Positions 1-14,830 of a stretch of DNA of 64,000 nt are shown here, one piece after another; position 1 is the first letter of the stretch, and the number at the start of each line of letters is the position of its first letter. The translations under genes and the position numbers were made by a program. The notes beneath the pieces were generated by a model. The model did not search any database, was not told the origin of the DNA, and worked only from the letters and a program-made list of their open reading frames with translations. The DNA comes from Eulemur rufifrons (Eukaryota > Chordata > Mammalia > Primates > Lemuridae): the NCBI RefSeq assembly GCF_041146395.1, contig NC_090997.1, forward strand, positions 82,001 to 146,000, given 5' to 3'.

Positions 1-2760
1 ACCCAAGAAGGCTGAGACGGACATAACTATGCTGAGGAGTAGCTGACTTGGTGTTGCCTATTTTTGTTAGTGGAGACTGACAAGAAGCCATTCTTCTAAG
101 TATCATCCCACCACCATTTTTCCATTGTTTTAAAATGCAGGGAAATTTTGCAAGTTAGCATTATAATTAGTAGCTGGAGGCTACGGTGTTTTTTTTTTTT
201 TTCCTCTGGGGTCGGTGTGGATGTGTTGGTCAGGCCCTCTGTCAGTTCGCTGGTTAGTTTTTATTATCCCCAGAGAGGAGAAGTGGGCATGTGTTTGGCA
301 GGTGAAAAGGGCGGATTCTGTTTCAGAGAATTAACGATGATCCCCATGGTCATCCCGTTCCTTTAATATTCCTTTACTTCATCAGCTGGAAATCCAGCAT
401 GGTTCTATATACTCCTCTTTGGGTGGGAACAGGTAACTGGCTTGTTCCAAGAAGTATGCCGCAGAGCTTTTCAATTAACCAGTACTTTGAAAATTATTTG
501 CAGGTGTTCAGCGTTTCACCATAATTGTGATAATGTTTGTTTGTGCCTCCTGAAACCCAAGATGGCTGCCACGAACATAACTATGCTGAGGCGTAGCTGA
601 CTTGGTTTTGCCTATTTTTGTTAGTGGAGACTGACAAGAATCCATTCTTCTAAGTATCATCTCACCATCATTTTTCCATTGTTTAAAAATGCAGGATAAT
701 TTTGCAAGTTAGCATCATAATTAGTAGCTGGAGGCAACGGTGTTTTTTTTTTTTTTTCCTGTCGGGTCGGTGTGGATGTGTTGGTCAGGCCCTCTGTCAG
801 TTCGCTGGTTTGTTTTTATTATCCCCAGAGAGGAGAAGTGGGTATTAGTATGGCAGGTGAAAACTGCGGATCTGTTTCAGAGAATTAAACAGCATCCGCA
901 TGGTAATCCCGTTCCTTTAAGAATCCTTTGCTTCATGAGCTGGGAATCCACCGTGGTTCTATATACTTCTCTATGCGTGGGCACAGGAAACTGGCTTGTT
1001 CCAAGAAGTATGCCTCAGAGCTTTTCAATTAACCAGTATGTTGAAAATCCTTTGCAGGTTTTCAGCGTTTCACCATAATTGTGATAACGTGTGTATGTCC
1101 CTACTGAAACCAAATATGGCTGCTACGGACATAATTATGTTGACGCGTAGCTGACTTGGTGTTGCCTATTTTTGTCAGTGGAGACTGACAAGAAGCCATT
1201 CTTCTAAGTATCATCCCACCATCATTTCTCCATTGTTGAAAAATGCAGGGAAATTTTGCAAATTGGCATTATAATTAGTAGCTGGAGGGTACTTTTTTTT
1301 TTTTTTTGTGGGGTCAGTGTGGATGGTTTGGTCAGGCCATCTGTCAGATCGCTGGTTTGTTTTTACTATCCCCAGAGAGGAAAAGTGGGCATGTGTTTGG
1401 CAGGTGAAAAGTGCGGATTCTGTTTCAGAGAATTAAACAGGATCCGCATGGTCATCTCATTCCTTTAAGAATCCTTTGCTTCATCAGCTGGGATTCCACC
1501 ATGTTTCTATATACTCCTCTATGCGTGGGCACAGGTACCTGGCTTGTTCCAAGAAGTATGCCGCAGAGCTTTTCAATTAACCACTACGTTGAAAATTATT
1601 TGCAGGTTTTCAGAGTTTCACCATAATTTTGATAACGTTTGTATGTGCCTCCTGAAACCCAAGAAGGCTGCGACGGACATAACTATGCTGAGGAGTAGCT
1701 GACTTGGTGTTGCCTATTTTTGTTAGTGGAGACAGACAAGAAGCCATTCTTCTAAGTATGATCCCACCACCATTTTTCCATTGTTTTAAAATGCAGGGAA
1801 ATTTTGCAAGTTAGCATTATAATTAGTAGTTGGAGGGTACGGTTTTTTTTTGTGTGTGTGTGGTCGATGCGGATGGGGGGGTCAGGCCCTCTGTCAGTTC
1901 GCTGGTTAGTTTTTATTATCCCCAGAGAGGAGAAGTGGGCATGTGTTTGGCAGGTGAAAAGGGCGGATTCTGTTTCAGAGAATTAACGATGATTCCCATG
2001 GTCATCCCGTTCCTTTAATAATCCTTTACTTCATCAGCTGGAAATCCACCGTGGTTCTATATACTCCTCTTTGCGTGGGAACAGGTAAGTGTCTTGATCC
2101 AAGAAGTATGCCGCAGAGCTTTTCAATTAACCAGTACGTTGAAAATTATTTGCATGTTTTCAGCGTTTCACGATAATGGTGATAACGTTTGTTTGTGCCT
2201 CCTGAAACACAAGAAGGCTGCGACGGACATAACTATGCTTAGGAGTAGCTGACTTGGTGTTGCCTATTTTTGTTAGTGGAGACAGACAAGAAGCCATTCT
2301 TCTAAGTATCATCCCACCACCATTTTTGCATTGTTTTAAAATGCAGGGAAATTTTGCAAATTAGCATTATAATTAGTAGCTGGAGGGTACGGATTTTTTT
2401 TCTGTGTGGTCGATGTGAATGGGGGTGGTCAGGCCCCCTGTCAGTTCGCTGGTTAGTTTTTATTATCCCCAGAGAGGAGAAGTGGGCATGTGTTTGGCAG
2501 GTGAAAAGGGCGGTTTCTATTTCAGAGAATTAACGATGATCCCCATGGTCATCCCGTTCCTTTAATAATCCTTTACTTCATCAGCTGGAAATCGACCATG
2601 GTTCTATATACTCCTCTTTGCGTGGGAACAGGTAAGTGGCTTGTTCCAAGAAGTATGCCTCAGAGCTTTTCAATTAACCACTACGTTGAAAATTATTTGC
2701 AGGTGTTCAGCGTTTCACCATAATTGTGATAACGTTTGTTTGTGCCTCCTGAAACCCAAG
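1..2760 (+). repeat. Left array block: L1/L2 chimera, L2, L3-like, L1, L1
   Basis: Cores lie at 8, 562, 1116, 1664 and 2214. The first monomer joins an L2-type T-run and CTCTGGGGTCGG tract to an L1-type second half. The third has an L3-type GATCGCTGG with an L2/L3-intermediate T tract. The first monomer is complete apart from the first few bases. Confidence 0.8.
1110..1119 (+). promoter_or_regulatory. CArG-box-like CCAAATATGG overlapping the core (L2/L3 junction)
   Basis: CCAAATATGG fits the SRF consensus CC(A/T)6GG exactly, and its ATGG is the start of the ATGGCTGCT core. The same ten bases recur at 9347-9356, 14282-14291, 20333-20342, 21989-21998, 27492-27501 and 30226-30235, only where an L2-type tail ends. 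Function is unproven. Confidence 0.4.
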
Positions 2761-4964
2761 AAGGCTGCGACGGACATAACTATGCTGAGGCGTAGCTGAC
2801 TTGGTTTTCCCTATTTTTGTTAGTGGAGACTGACAAGAATCCATTCTTCTAAGTATCATCTCACCATCATTTTTCCATTGTTTAAAAATGCAGGAAAATT
2901 TTGCAAGTTATCATTATAATTAGTAGCTGGAGGCTACCGTGTTTTTTTTTTTTTTTTTCTTGTGGGGTCGGTGTGGATGTGTTGGTCAGGCCCTCTGTCA
3001 GTTCGCTGGTTTGCTTTTATTATCCCCAGAGAGGAGAAGTGGGTATTACTATGGCAGGTGAAAACTGCAGATCTGTTTCAGAGAATTAAACAGGATCCGC
3101 ATGGTAATCCCGTTCCTTTAAGAATCCTTTGCTTCATGGGCTGGGAATCCACCATGGTTCTATATACTCCTCTTTGCGTGGGAACAGGTAACTGGCTTGT
3201 TCCAAGAAGTATGCCTCAGAGCTTTTCAATTAACCAGTATGTTGACAATCCTTTGCAGGTTTTCAGTGTTTCACCATAATTGTGATAACGTGTGTATGTG
3301 CCTACTGAAACCAAATACGGCTGCTACGGACATAACTATGCTGAGGCGTAGCTGACGTGGTGTTGCCTATTTTTGTCAGTGGAGACTGACAAGAAGCCAT
3401 TCTTCTAAGTATCATCCCACCATCATTTCTCCATTGTTGAAAAATGCAGGGAAATTTTGCAAATTGGCATTATAATTAGTAGCTGGAGGGTACTTTTTTG
3501 TTTTGTGGGGTCGGTCAGGATGGGTGTTCAGGCCCTCTGTCAGATCGCTGGTTTGTTTTTATTATCCCCAGAGAAGAGTAGTGGGCATGTGTTTGGCAGG
3601 TGAAAAGTGCGGATTCTGTTTCAGAGAATTAAACAGGATCCGCATGGTCATCTCATTCCTTTAAGAATCCTTTGCTTCATCAGCTGGGATTCCACCATGT
3701 TTCTATATACTCCTCTATGCGTGGGCACAGGTACCTGCCTTGTTCCAAGAATTATGCTGGAGAGTTTTCAAATTAACCAGTACGTTGAAAATTATTAGCA
3801 GGTTTTCAGCGTTTCACCATAATTTTGATACCGTTTGTATGTCCCTCCTGAAACCCAAGAAGGCTACGACGGACATAAGTATGATCAGGAGTAGCTGACT
3901 TGGTGTTTCCTATTTTTGTTAGTGGAGCAGACAAGAAGCCATTCTTCTAAGTATGATCCCACCACCATTTTTCCATTGTTTTAAAATGCAGGGAAATTTT
4001 GCAAGTTAGCATTATAATTAGTAGCTGGAGGGTACGGTTTTTTTTTTGTGAGTGTGGTCGATGTGGATGGGGGGGGGTCAGGCCCTCTGTCAGTTCGCTG
4101 GTTAGTTTTTATAATCCCCAGAGAGGAGAAGTGGGCATGTGTTTGGCAGGTGAAAAGGGCGGATTCTGTTTCAGAGAATTAACGATGATCCCCATGGTCA
4201 TCCCGTTCCTTTAATAATCCTTTACTTCATCAGCTGGAAATCCACCATGGTTCTATATACTCCTGTTTGCGTGGGAACAGGTAACTGGCTTGTTCCAAGA
4301 AGTATGCCGCAGAGCTTTTCAATTAACCACTACGTTGAAAATTATTTGCAGGTGTTCAGCGTTTCACCATAATTGTGATAACGTGTGTTTGTGCCTCCTG
4401 AAACCCAAGAAGGCTGCGACGGACATAACTATGCTGAGGAGTAGCTGACTTGGTGTTGCCTATTTTTGTTAGTGGAGACTGACAAGAAGACATTCTTCTA
4501 AGTATTATCTCACCACCATTTTTCCCTTGTTTTAAAATGCAGGGAAATTTTGCAAGTTAGCATTATAATTAGTAGCTGGAGGCTATGGTGTTTTTTTTTT
4601 TTTTTCCTCTGGGGTCGGTGTGGATGTGTTGGTCAGGCCCTCTGTCAGTTCGCTGGTTAGTTTTTATTATCCCCAGAGAGGAGAAGTGGGCATGTGTTTG
4701 GCAGGTGAAAAGGGCGGATTCTGTTTCAGAGAATTAACGATGATCCCCATGGTCATCCTGTTCCTTTAATAATCCTTTACTTCATCAGCTGGAAATCCTC
4801 CATGGTTCTATATACTCCTCTTTGCGTGGGAACAGGTAACTGGCTTGTTCCATGAAGTATGCCGCAGAGCTTTTCAATTAACCACTACGTTGAAAATTAC
4901 TTGCAGGTGTTCAGCGTTTCACCATAATTGTGATAACGTTTGTTTGTGCCTCCTGAAACCCAAG
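2761..4964 (+). repeat. Left HOR unit L2-L3-L1-L1 (~2.2 kb)
   Basis: Cores at 2761 (L2, 556 bp), 3317 (L3, 543 bp), 3860 (L1, 550 bp) and 4410 (L1 with an L2-like T tract, 555 bp). The next L2 begins at 4965, giving a 2204-bp unit. Confidence 0.8.
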
Positions 4965-7900
4965 AAGGCTGCCACGAACATAACGATGCTGAGGCGTAGC
5001 TGACTTGGTTTTCCCTATTTTTGTTAGTGGAGACTGACAAGAAGCCATTCTTCTAAGTATCATCCCACCATCATTTTTCCATTGTTTAAAAATGCAGGAA
5101 AATTTTGCAAGTTAGCATTATAATTAGTAGCTGGAGGCTACGGTGTTTTTTTTTTTTTTTTTTTCCTGTGGGGTCGGTGTGGATGTGTTGGTCAGGCCCT
5201 CTGTCAGTTCGCTGGTTTGTTTTTATTATCCCCAGAGAGGAGAAGTGGGTATTGGTATGGCAGGTGAAAACTGCGGATCTGTTTCAGAGAATTAAACGGG
5301 ATCCGCATGGTAATCCCGTTCCTTTAAGAATCCTTTGCTTCATGAGCTGGGAATCCACCATGGTTCTATATACTTCTCTATGCATGGGCACAGGAAACTG
5401 GCTTGTTCCAAGAAGTATGCCTAAGAGCTTTTCAATTAACCAGTTTGTTGAAAATCCTTTGCAGGTTTTCAGCGTTTCACCATAATTGTGATAAGGTTTG
5501 TATGTGCCTCCTGAAACCCAGGAAGGCTGCGACGGACATAACTATGCTGAGGAGTAGCTGACTTGGTGTTGCCTCTTTTTGTTAGTGGAGACAGACAAGA
5601 AGCCATTCTTCTAAGTATCATCCCACCACCATTTTTCCATTGTTTTAAAATGCAGGGAAATTTTGCAAGTTAGGATTATAATTAGTAGCTGGAGGGTACA
5701 TTTTTTTTGTGTGTGGTCGATGTGGATGGGGGGGTCAGGCCGTCTGTCAGTTCGCTGGTTAGTTTTTATTATCCCCAGAGAGGAGAAGTGGGCATGTGTT
5801 TGGCAGGTGAAAAGGGCGGATTCTGTTTCAGAGAATTAACGATGATCCCCATGGTCATCCCGTTCCTTTAATAATCCTTTACTTCATCAGCTGGAAATCC
5901 ACCATGGTTCTATATACTCCTCTTTGCGTGGGAACAGGTAACTGGCTTGTTCCAAGAAGTATGCCGCAGAACTTTTCAATTAACCACTACGTTGAAAATT
6001 ATTTGCAGGTGTTCAGTGTTTCACCATAATTGTGATAACGTTTGTTTGTGCCTCCTGAAACCCAAGAAGGCTGCGACGGACATAACTATGCTGAGGCGTA
6101 GCTGACTTGGTGTTGCCTATTTTTGTTAGTGGAGACTGACAAGAAGCCATTCTTCTAAGTATCATCCCACCACCATTTTTCCATTGTTTTAAAATGCAGG
6201 GAAATTTTGCAAGTTAGCATTATAATTAGTAGCTGGAGGGTACGGTTTTTTTTTTGTGTGCTCAATGTGGATGGGGGGGTCAGGCCCTCTGTCAGTTCGC
6301 TGGTTAGTTTTCATTATCCCCAGAGAGGAGAAGTGGGCATGTGTTTGGCAGGTGAAAAGGGCGGATTCTGTTTCAGAGAATTAACGATGATCCCCATGGT
6401 CATCCCGTTCCTTTAATAATCCTTTACTTCATCAGCTGGAAATCCACCATGGTTCTATATACTCCTCTTTGCGTGGGAACAGGTAACTGGCTTGTTCCAA
6501 GAAGTATGCCTCAGAGCTTTTCAATTAACCAGTATGTTAAAGTCCTTTGCAGGTTTTCAGCGTTTCACCATAATTGTGATAACGTGTGTATGTGTCTCCT
6601 GAAACCCAATATGGCTGCCAAGGACATAAGTATGCTAAGGCGTAGCTGACTTCGTGTTGCCTATTTTTGTTAGTGGAGACTGACAAGACGCCATTTTTCT
6701 AAGTATCATGCCACCATCATTTTTCCATTGTTTAAAAATGCAGGGAAATTTTGCAAGTTATCATTATAATTCGTAGCTGGAGGGTACTTTTTTTTTTTTT
6801 TTTGTGGGGTCAGTGTGGATGGGATGGTCAGGCCATCTGTCAATTCACTGGTTTGTTTTGATTATCCCCAGAGAGGAGAAGTGGGCATGTGTGTGGCAGG
6901 TGAAAAGTGCGGATTCTGTTTCAGAGAATTAAACAGGATCCGCATGGTCATCTCATTCCTTTAAGAATCCTTTGCTTCATCAGCTGGGATTCCACCATGT
7001 TTCTATACACTCCTCTATGCGTGGGCACAGGTACCTGGCTTGTTCCAAGAAGTATGCCGCAGAGCTTTTCAATTAACCAGTACGTTGAAAATTATTTGCA
7101 GGTTTTCAGCGTTTCACCATAATTTTGATAACGTTTGTATGTGCCTCCTGAAACCCAAGAAGGCTGCGATGGACATAACTATGCTGAGGAGTAGCTGACT
7201 TGGTGTTGCCTATTTTTGTTAGTGGAGACAGACAAGAAGCCATTCTTCTAAGTATGATCCCACCACCATTTTTGCATTGTTTTAAAATGCAGGGAAATTT
7301 TGCAAGTTAGCATTATAATTAGTAGCTGGAGGCTACCGTGTTTTTTTTTTTTTTTTTCCTGTGGGGTCGGTGTGGATGTGTTGGTCAGGCACTCTGTCAG
7401 TTCGCTGGTTTGTTTTTATTATCCCCAGAGAGGAGAAGTGGGTATTAGTATGGCAGGTGAAAACTGCGGATCTGTTTCAGAGAATTAAACAGGATCCGGA
7501 TGGTAATCCCGTTCCTTTAAGAATCCTTTGCTTCATGAGCTGGGAATCCACCATGGTTCTATATACTTCTCTATGCGTGGGCACAGGAAACTGGCTTGTT
7601 CCAAGAAGTATGCCTCAGAGCTTTTCAATTAACCAGTATGTTGAAAATCCTTTGCAGGTTTTCAGCGTTTCACCATAATTGTGATAACGTGTGTATGTGT
7701 CTCCTGAAACCCAATATGGCTGCCAAGGACATAAGTATGCTGAGGCGTAGCTGACTTAGTGTTGCCTATTTTTGTTAGTGGAGACTGACAAGAAGCCATT
7801 CTTCTAAGAAGCATCCCACCATCATTTTTCCATTGTTTAAAAATGCAGGGAAATTTTGCAAGTTAGCATTATAATTAGTAGCTGGAGGGTACTTTTTTGT

Positions 7901-10900
7901 TTTGTGGGGTCGGTCAGGATGGGTATTCATGCCCTCTGTTAGATCGCTGGTTTGTTTTTATTATCCCCAGAGAAGAGTAGTGGGCATGTGTTTGGCAGGT
8001 GAAAAGTGCGGATTCTGTTTCAGAGAATTCAACAGGATCCGCATGGTTATCTCATTCCTTTAAGAATTCTTTGCTTCATCAGCTGGGATTCCACCATGTT
8101 TCTATATACTCCTCTATGCGTGGGCACAGGTACCTAGCTTGTTCAAAGAGGTATGCTAGAGAGATTTCAAATTAACCAGTACGTTAAATATTATTTGCAG
8201 GTTTTCAGCGTTTCAGCATAATTTTGATATCGTTTGTATGTGCCTCCTGAAACCCAAGAAGGCTGCGACGGACATAACTATGCTGAGGAGTAGCTGACTT
8301 GGTTTTGCCTATTTTTGTTAGTGGAGACTGACAAGAAGCCATTCTTCTAAGTATCATCCCACCATCATTTTTGCATTGTTTTCAAAGGCAGGGAAATTTT
8401 GCAAGTTAGCATTATAATTAGTAGCTGGAGGGTACGGTTTTTTTTTTGTGTGTGGTCGATGTGGATTGCGGGGTCAGGCCCTCTGTCAGTTCGCTGGTTA
8501 GTTTTTATTATAACCAGAGAGGAGAAGTGGGCATGTGTTTGGCAGGAGAAAAGGGCGGATTCTGTTTCAGAGAATTAACGATGATCCCCATGGTCATCCC
8601 GTTCCTTTAATAATCCTTTACTTCATCAGCTGGAAATCCACCATGGTTCTATATACTCCTCTTTCCGTGCGAACAAGTAACTGGCTTGTTCCAAGAAGTA
8701 TGCCGCAGAGCTTTTCAATTAACCACTACGTTGAAAATTATTTGCAGGTTTTCAGCGTTTCACCATAATTGTGATAACGTTTGTTTGTGCCTCCTGAAAC
8801 CCAAGAAGGCTGCGACGGACATAACTATGCTGAGGAGTAGCTGACTTGGTGTTGCCTATTTTTGTTAGTGGAGACTGACAAGAAGCCATTCTTCTAAGTA
8901 TCATCCCACCAAGATTTTTCCATTGTTTTAAAATGCAGGGAAATTTTGCAAGTTAGCATTATAATTAGTAGCTGGAGTGTACGGTTTTTTTTTTTCCTGT
9001 GGTCGATGTTAATGGGGGGGTCAGGCCCTCTGTCAGTTCGCTGGTTAGTTTTTATTATCCCCAGAGAGGAGAAGTGGGCATGTGTTTGGCAGGTGAAAAG
9101 AGCGGATTCTGTTTCAGAGAATTAATGATGATCCCCATGGTCATCCCTTTCCTTTAATAATCCTTTCCTTCATCAGCTGGAAATCCTCCATGGTTCTATA
9201 TACTCCTCTTTGCGTGGGAACAGGTAACTGGCTTGTTCCATGAAGTATGCCGCAGAGCTTTTCAATTAACCACTACGTTGAAAATTACTTGCAGGTGTTC
9301 AGCGTTTCACCATAATTGTGATAACGTGTGTATGTGCCTACTGAAACCAAATATGGCTGCTACGGACATAACTATGCTGAGGCGTAGCTGACTTGGTGTT
9401 GCCTATTTCTGTCAGTGGAGACTGACAAGAAGCCATTCTTCTAAGTATCATCCCACCATCATTTCTCCATTGTTTAAAAATGCAGGGAAATTTTGCAAAT
9501 TGCCATTATAATTAGTAGCTGGAGGGTACTTTTTTTTTTTGTGGGGTCGGTCAGGATGGGTGTTCAGGCCCTCTGTCAGATCGCTGGTTTGTTTTTATTA
9601 TCCCCAGAGAAGAGTAGTGGGCATGTGTTTGGCAGGTGAAAAGTGCGGATTCTGTTTCAGAGAATTAAACAGGATCCGCATGGTCATCTCATTCCTTTAA
9701 GAATCCTTTGCTTCATCAGCTGGGATTCCACCATGTTTCTATACACTCCTCTATGCGTGGGCACAGGTACCTGGCTTGTTCCAAGAAGTATGCTGGAGAG
9801 TTTTCAAATTAACCAGTACGTTGAAAATTATTTGCAGGTTTTCAGCGTTTCACCATAATTTTGATAACGTTTGTATGTGCCTCCTGAAACCCAAGAAGGC
9901 TGCGACGGACATAATTATGCTGAGGAGTAGCTGACTTGGTGTTGCCTATTTTTATTAGTGGAAACAGACAAGAAGCCATTCTTCTAAGTATCATCCCACC
10001 ACCATTTTTCCATTGTTTTAAAATGCAGGGAAATTTTGCAAGTTAGCATTATAATTAGTAGCTGTTGGCTACGGTTTTTTTTTGTGTGTGGTCGATGTGG
10101 ATGGGGGTTCAGGCCCTCTGTCAGTTCGCTGGTTAATTTTTATTATCCCCAGAGAGGAGAAGTGGGCATGCGTTTGGCAGGTGAAAAGGGCGGATTCTGT
10201 TTCAGAGAATTAACCATGATCCCCATGGTCATCCCGTTCCTTTAATAATCCTTTACTTCATCAGCTGGAAATCCACCATGGTTCTATATAGTCCTCTTTG
10301 CGTGCGAACAGGTAACTGGCTTGTTCCAAGAAGTATGAAACAGAGCTTTTCAATTAACCACTACGTTAAAAATTACTTGCAGGTGTTCAGCGTTTCACCA
10401 TAATTGTGATAACGTTTGTTTGTGCCTCCTGAAACCCAAGAAGGCTGCGACGGACATAACTATGCTGAGGAGTAGCTGACTTGGTGTTGCCTATTTTTGT
10501 TAGTGGAGACTGACAGGAAGCCATTCTTCTAAGTATTATCCCACCACCATTTTTCCATTGTTTTAAAATGCAGGGAAATTTTGCAAGTTAGCATTATAAT
10601 TAGTAGCTGGAGGGTACGGTTTTTTTTTGTGTGTGTGTGGTCGATGTGGATGTGTTGGTCAGGCCCTCTGTCAGTTCGCCTGTTAGTTTTTATTATCTGC
10701 AGAGAGGAGAAGTGGGCATGTGTTTGGCAGGTGAATAGGGCGGATTCTGTTTCAGAGAATTAACGATGATCCCCAAGTTCATCCCGTTCCTTTAATAATC
10801 CTTAACTTCATCAGCTGGAAATCCACCATGGTTCTATATACTCCTCTCTGCGTGGGAACAGGTAAGTGGCTTTTTCCAAGAAGTATGCCGCAGAGCTTTT

Positions 10901-11538
10901 CAATTAACCACTACGTTGAAAATTATTTCCAGGAGTTCAGCGTTTCACCATAACTGTGATAACGTTTGTTTGTGCCTCCTGAAACCCAAGAAGGCTGCGA
11001 CGGACATAACTATGCTGAGGAGTAGCTGACTTGTTGTTGCCTATTTTTGTTAGTGGAGACTGACAAGAAGCCATTCTTCTAAGTATCATCTCACCACCAT
11101 TTTTCCATTGTTTTAAAATGCAGAGAAATTTTGCAAGTTAGCATTATAATTAGTAGCTGGAGGGTACGGTTTTTTTGTGTGTGTGTGGTCGATGTGGATG
11201 TGTTGGTCAGGCCCTCTGTCAGTTCGCTGGTTAGTTTTTATTATCCCCAGAGAGGAGAAGTGGGCATGTGTTTGGCAGGTGAAAAGGGCGGATTCTGTTT
11301 CAGAGAATTAACGATGATCCCCATGGTCATCCCATTCCTATAATAATCCTTTACTTCATCAGCTGGAAATCCACCATGGTTCTATATACTCCTCTTTGCG
11401 TGGGAACAGGTAACTGGCTTGTTCCAAGAAGTATGCCGCACAGCTTTTCAATTATCCAGTATGTTGAAAATCCTTTGCAGGTTTTCAGCGTTTCACCATA
11501 AATTTGATAACGTGTGTATGTGTCTCCTGAAACCCAAG
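4965..11538 (+). repeat. Left array block with shuffled subtypes
   Basis: The order is L2 (4965), L1 (5523), L1 (6067), L3-like (6611), L2 (7160), L3 (7716), L1 (8259), L1 ending in an L2-type tail (8806), L3 (9353), L1 (9896), L1 (10441), L1 (10991). The L2-L3-L1-L1 order holds only in part. Several monomers switch subtype internally; for example the monomer at 8806 starts as L1 and ends with the L2-specific CCAAATATGG. Confidence 0.75.
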
Positions 11539-14500
11539 ATGGCTGTCAAGGGCATAAGTATGCTGAGGCGTAGCTGACTTCGTGTTGCCTATTTTTGTTA
11601 GTGGAGACTGACAAGAAGCCATTTTTCTAAGTATCATCCCACCATCATTTTTCCATTGTTCAAAAATGCAGGGAAATTTTGCAAGTTAGCATTATAATTA
11701 GTAGCTGGAGGCTACGGTGTTTTTTTTTTTTTTTTCCTGTGGGATCGGTGTGGATGTGTTGGTCAGGCCCTCTGTCAGTTCGCTGGTTTGTTTTTATTAT
11801 CCGCAGAGAGGAGAAGTGGGTATTAGTATGGCAGGTGAAAACTGCGGATCTGTTTCAGAGAATTAAACAGGATCCGCATGGTAATCCCGTTCCTTTAAGA
11901 ATCCTTTGCTTCATGAGCTGGGAATCCACCATGGTTCTATATACTTCTCTATGCGTGGGCACAGGAAACTGGCTTGTTCCAAGAAGTATGCTGGAGAGTT
12001 TTCAAATTAACCAGTACGTTGAAAATTATTTGCAGGTTTTCAGCGTTTCACCATAATTTTGATAACGTTTGTATGTGCCTCCTGAAACCCAGGAAGCCTG
12101 CGACGGATATAACTATGCTGAGAGGTAGCTGACTTGGTGTTGTCTATTTTTGTTAGTGGAGACAGGCAAGAAGCCATTCTTCTAAGTATCATCCCACCAC
12201 CGTTTTTGCATTGTTTTAAAATGCAGGGAAATTTTGCAAGTTAGCATTATAATTAGTAGCTGGAGGGTACGGTTTTATTTTTGTGTGGTCGATGTGGATG
12301 GGGGGGTCAGGCCCTCTGTCAAGTCGCTGGTTAGTTTTTACTATAACCAGAGAGGAGAAGTGGGCATGTGTTTGGCAGGAGAAAAGGGTGGATTCTGTTT
12401 CAGAGAATTAACGATGATCCCCATGGTCATCCCGTTCCTTTAATATTCCTTTACTTCATCAGCTGGAAATCCACCATGGTTCTATATACTCCTCTTTGCG
12501 TGGGAACAGGTAACTGACTTGTTACAAGAAGTATGCCACGGAGCTTTTCAATTAACCACTACGATGAAAATTATTTGCAGGTGTTCAGCGTTTCACCATA
12601 ATTGTGATAACGTTTGTTTGTGCCTCCTGAAACCCAAGAAGGCTACGACGGACATAACTATGCTGAGGAGTAGCTGACTTGGTGTTGCCTATTTTTCTTA
12701 GTGGAGACTGACAAGAAGCCATTCTTCTAAGTATCATCCCACCATCATTTCTCCATTGTTTAAAAATGCAGGGAAATTTTGCAAATTGGCATTATAATTA
12801 GTAGCTGGAGGGTACTACTTTGTTTTGTGGGTCGGTCAGGATGGGTGTTCAGGCCCTCTGTCAGATCGCTGGTTTGTTTTTATTATCCCCAGAGAAGAGT
12901 AGTGGGCAAGTGTTTGGCAGGTGAAAAGTGCGGATTCTGTTTCAGAGAATTAAACAGGATCCGCATGGTCATCTCATTCCTTTAAGAATCCTTTGCTTCA
13001 TCAGCTGGGATTCCACCATGTTTCTATATACTCCTCTATGCGTGGGCACAGGTACCTGTCTTGTTCCAAGAATTATGCTGGAGAGTTTTCAAATTAACCA
13101 GTACGTTGAAAATTATTTGCAGGTGTTCAGCGTTTCACCATAATTGTGAGAACCTTTGTTTGTGCCTCCTGAAACCCAAGAAGGCTGCGACGGACATAAC
13201 TATGCTCAGGAGTAGCTGACTTGGTGTTGCCTATTTTTGTTAGTGGAGACAGACAAGAAGCCATTCTTCTAAGTATCATCCCACCACCATTTTTCCATTG
13301 TTTTAAAATGCAGGGAAATTTTGCAAGATAGCATTATAATTAGTAACTGGAGGGTACGGTTTTTTTTTTGTGTGTGGTCGATGTGGATGGTGGGGGTCAG
13401 GCCCTCTGTCAGTTCGCTGGTTAGTTTTTATTATCCCCAGAGAGGAGAAGTGGGCATGTGTTTGGCAGGTGAAAAGGGCGGATTCTGTTTCAGAGAATTA
13501 ACGATGATCCCCATGGTCATCCCGTTCCTTTAATAATCCTTTACTTCATCAGCTGGAAATCCACCATGGTTCTATATACTCCTCTTTGCGTGGGAACAGG
13601 TAACTGGCTTGTTCCAAGAAGTATGCCGCAGAGCTTTTCAATTAACCAGTACGTTGAAAATTATTTGCAGGTGTTCAGCGTTTCACCATAATTGTGAGAA
13701 CCTTTGTTTGTGCCTCCTGAAACCCAAGAAGGCTGCTACCGACATAACTATGCTGAGGCGTAGCTGACTTGGTTTTGCCTATTTTTGTTAGTGGATACTG
13801 ACAAGAATCCATTGTTGTAAGTATCATCTCACCATCATGTTTCAATTGTTTAAAAATGCAGGAAAATTTTGCAAGTTAGCAGTATAATTAGTAGCTGGAG
13901 GCTACGGTGTTTTTTTTTTTTTTTTTTTTCCTGTGGGGTCGGTGTGGATGTGTTGGTCAGGCCCTCTGTCAGTTCCCCGGTTGGTTTTTATTATCCCCAG
14001 AGAGGAGAAGTGGGTATTAGTATGGCAGGTGAAAACTGCGGATCTGTTTCAGAGAATTAAACGGGATCCGCATGGTAATCCCGTTCCTTTAAGAATCCTT
14101 TGCTTCATGAGCTGGGAATCCACCATGGTTCTATATACTTGTCTATGCGTGGGCACAGGAAACTGGCTAGTTCCAAGAAGTATGCCTCAGAGCTTTTCAA
14201 TTAACCAGTATGTCGACAATCCTTTGCAGGTTTTCAGCGTTTCACCATAATTGTGATAACGTGTGTATGTGCCTACTGAAACCAAATATGGCTGCTACGG
14301 ACATAACTATGCTGAGGCGTAGCTGACTTGGTGTTGCCTATTTTTGTCAGTGGAGGCTGACAAGAAGCCATTCTTCTAAGTGTCATCCCACCATCATTTC
14401 TCCATTGTTTAAAAATGCAGGGAAATTTTGCAAATTGGCATTATAATTAGTAGCTGGAGGGTACTTTTTTGTTTTGTTTGGTCTGTCAGGATGGGTGTTC

Positions 14501-14830
14501 AGGCCCTCTGTCAGATGACTGGTTCTTTTTTATTATCCCCAGAGAAGAGTAGTGGGCATGTGTTTGGCAGGTGAAAAGTGCGGATTCTGTTTCAGAGAAT
14601 TAAACAGAATCCGCATGGTCATCTCATTCCTTTAAGAATCCTTTGCTTCATCAGCTGGGATTCCACCATGTTTCTATATACTCCTCTATGCGTGGGCACA
14701 GGTACCTGGCTTGTTCCAAGAATTATGCTGGAGAGTTTTCAAATTAACCAGTACGTTGAAAATTATTTGCAGGTTTTCAGCTTTTCACCATAATTTTGAT
14801 AACGTTTGTATGTCCCTCCTGAAACCCAAG
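11539..14830 (+). repeat. Left array block: L2, L1, L3, L1, L2, L3
   Basis: Cores at 11539, 12094, 12639, 13181, 13729 and 14288. The 11539 monomer begins as L2 and ends with an L3-type tail (TATGCTGGAGAGTTTTCAAA). Monomers 13729 and 14288 are a standard L2-L3 pair. Confidence 0.75.

Noticed and set aside
225..245. CTCF-like core on the minus strand (AGAGGGC within CTGACAGAGGGCCTGAC)
   Set aside because: Only the AGRKGGC half fits; the preceding CCASY part does not. It is too weak to report as a site.
282..292. p53 half-site-like GGGCATGTGT in most monomers
   Set aside because: It matches 9 of 10 consensus positions, has no second half-site at a fixed short distance, and lies in a generally conserved stretch.
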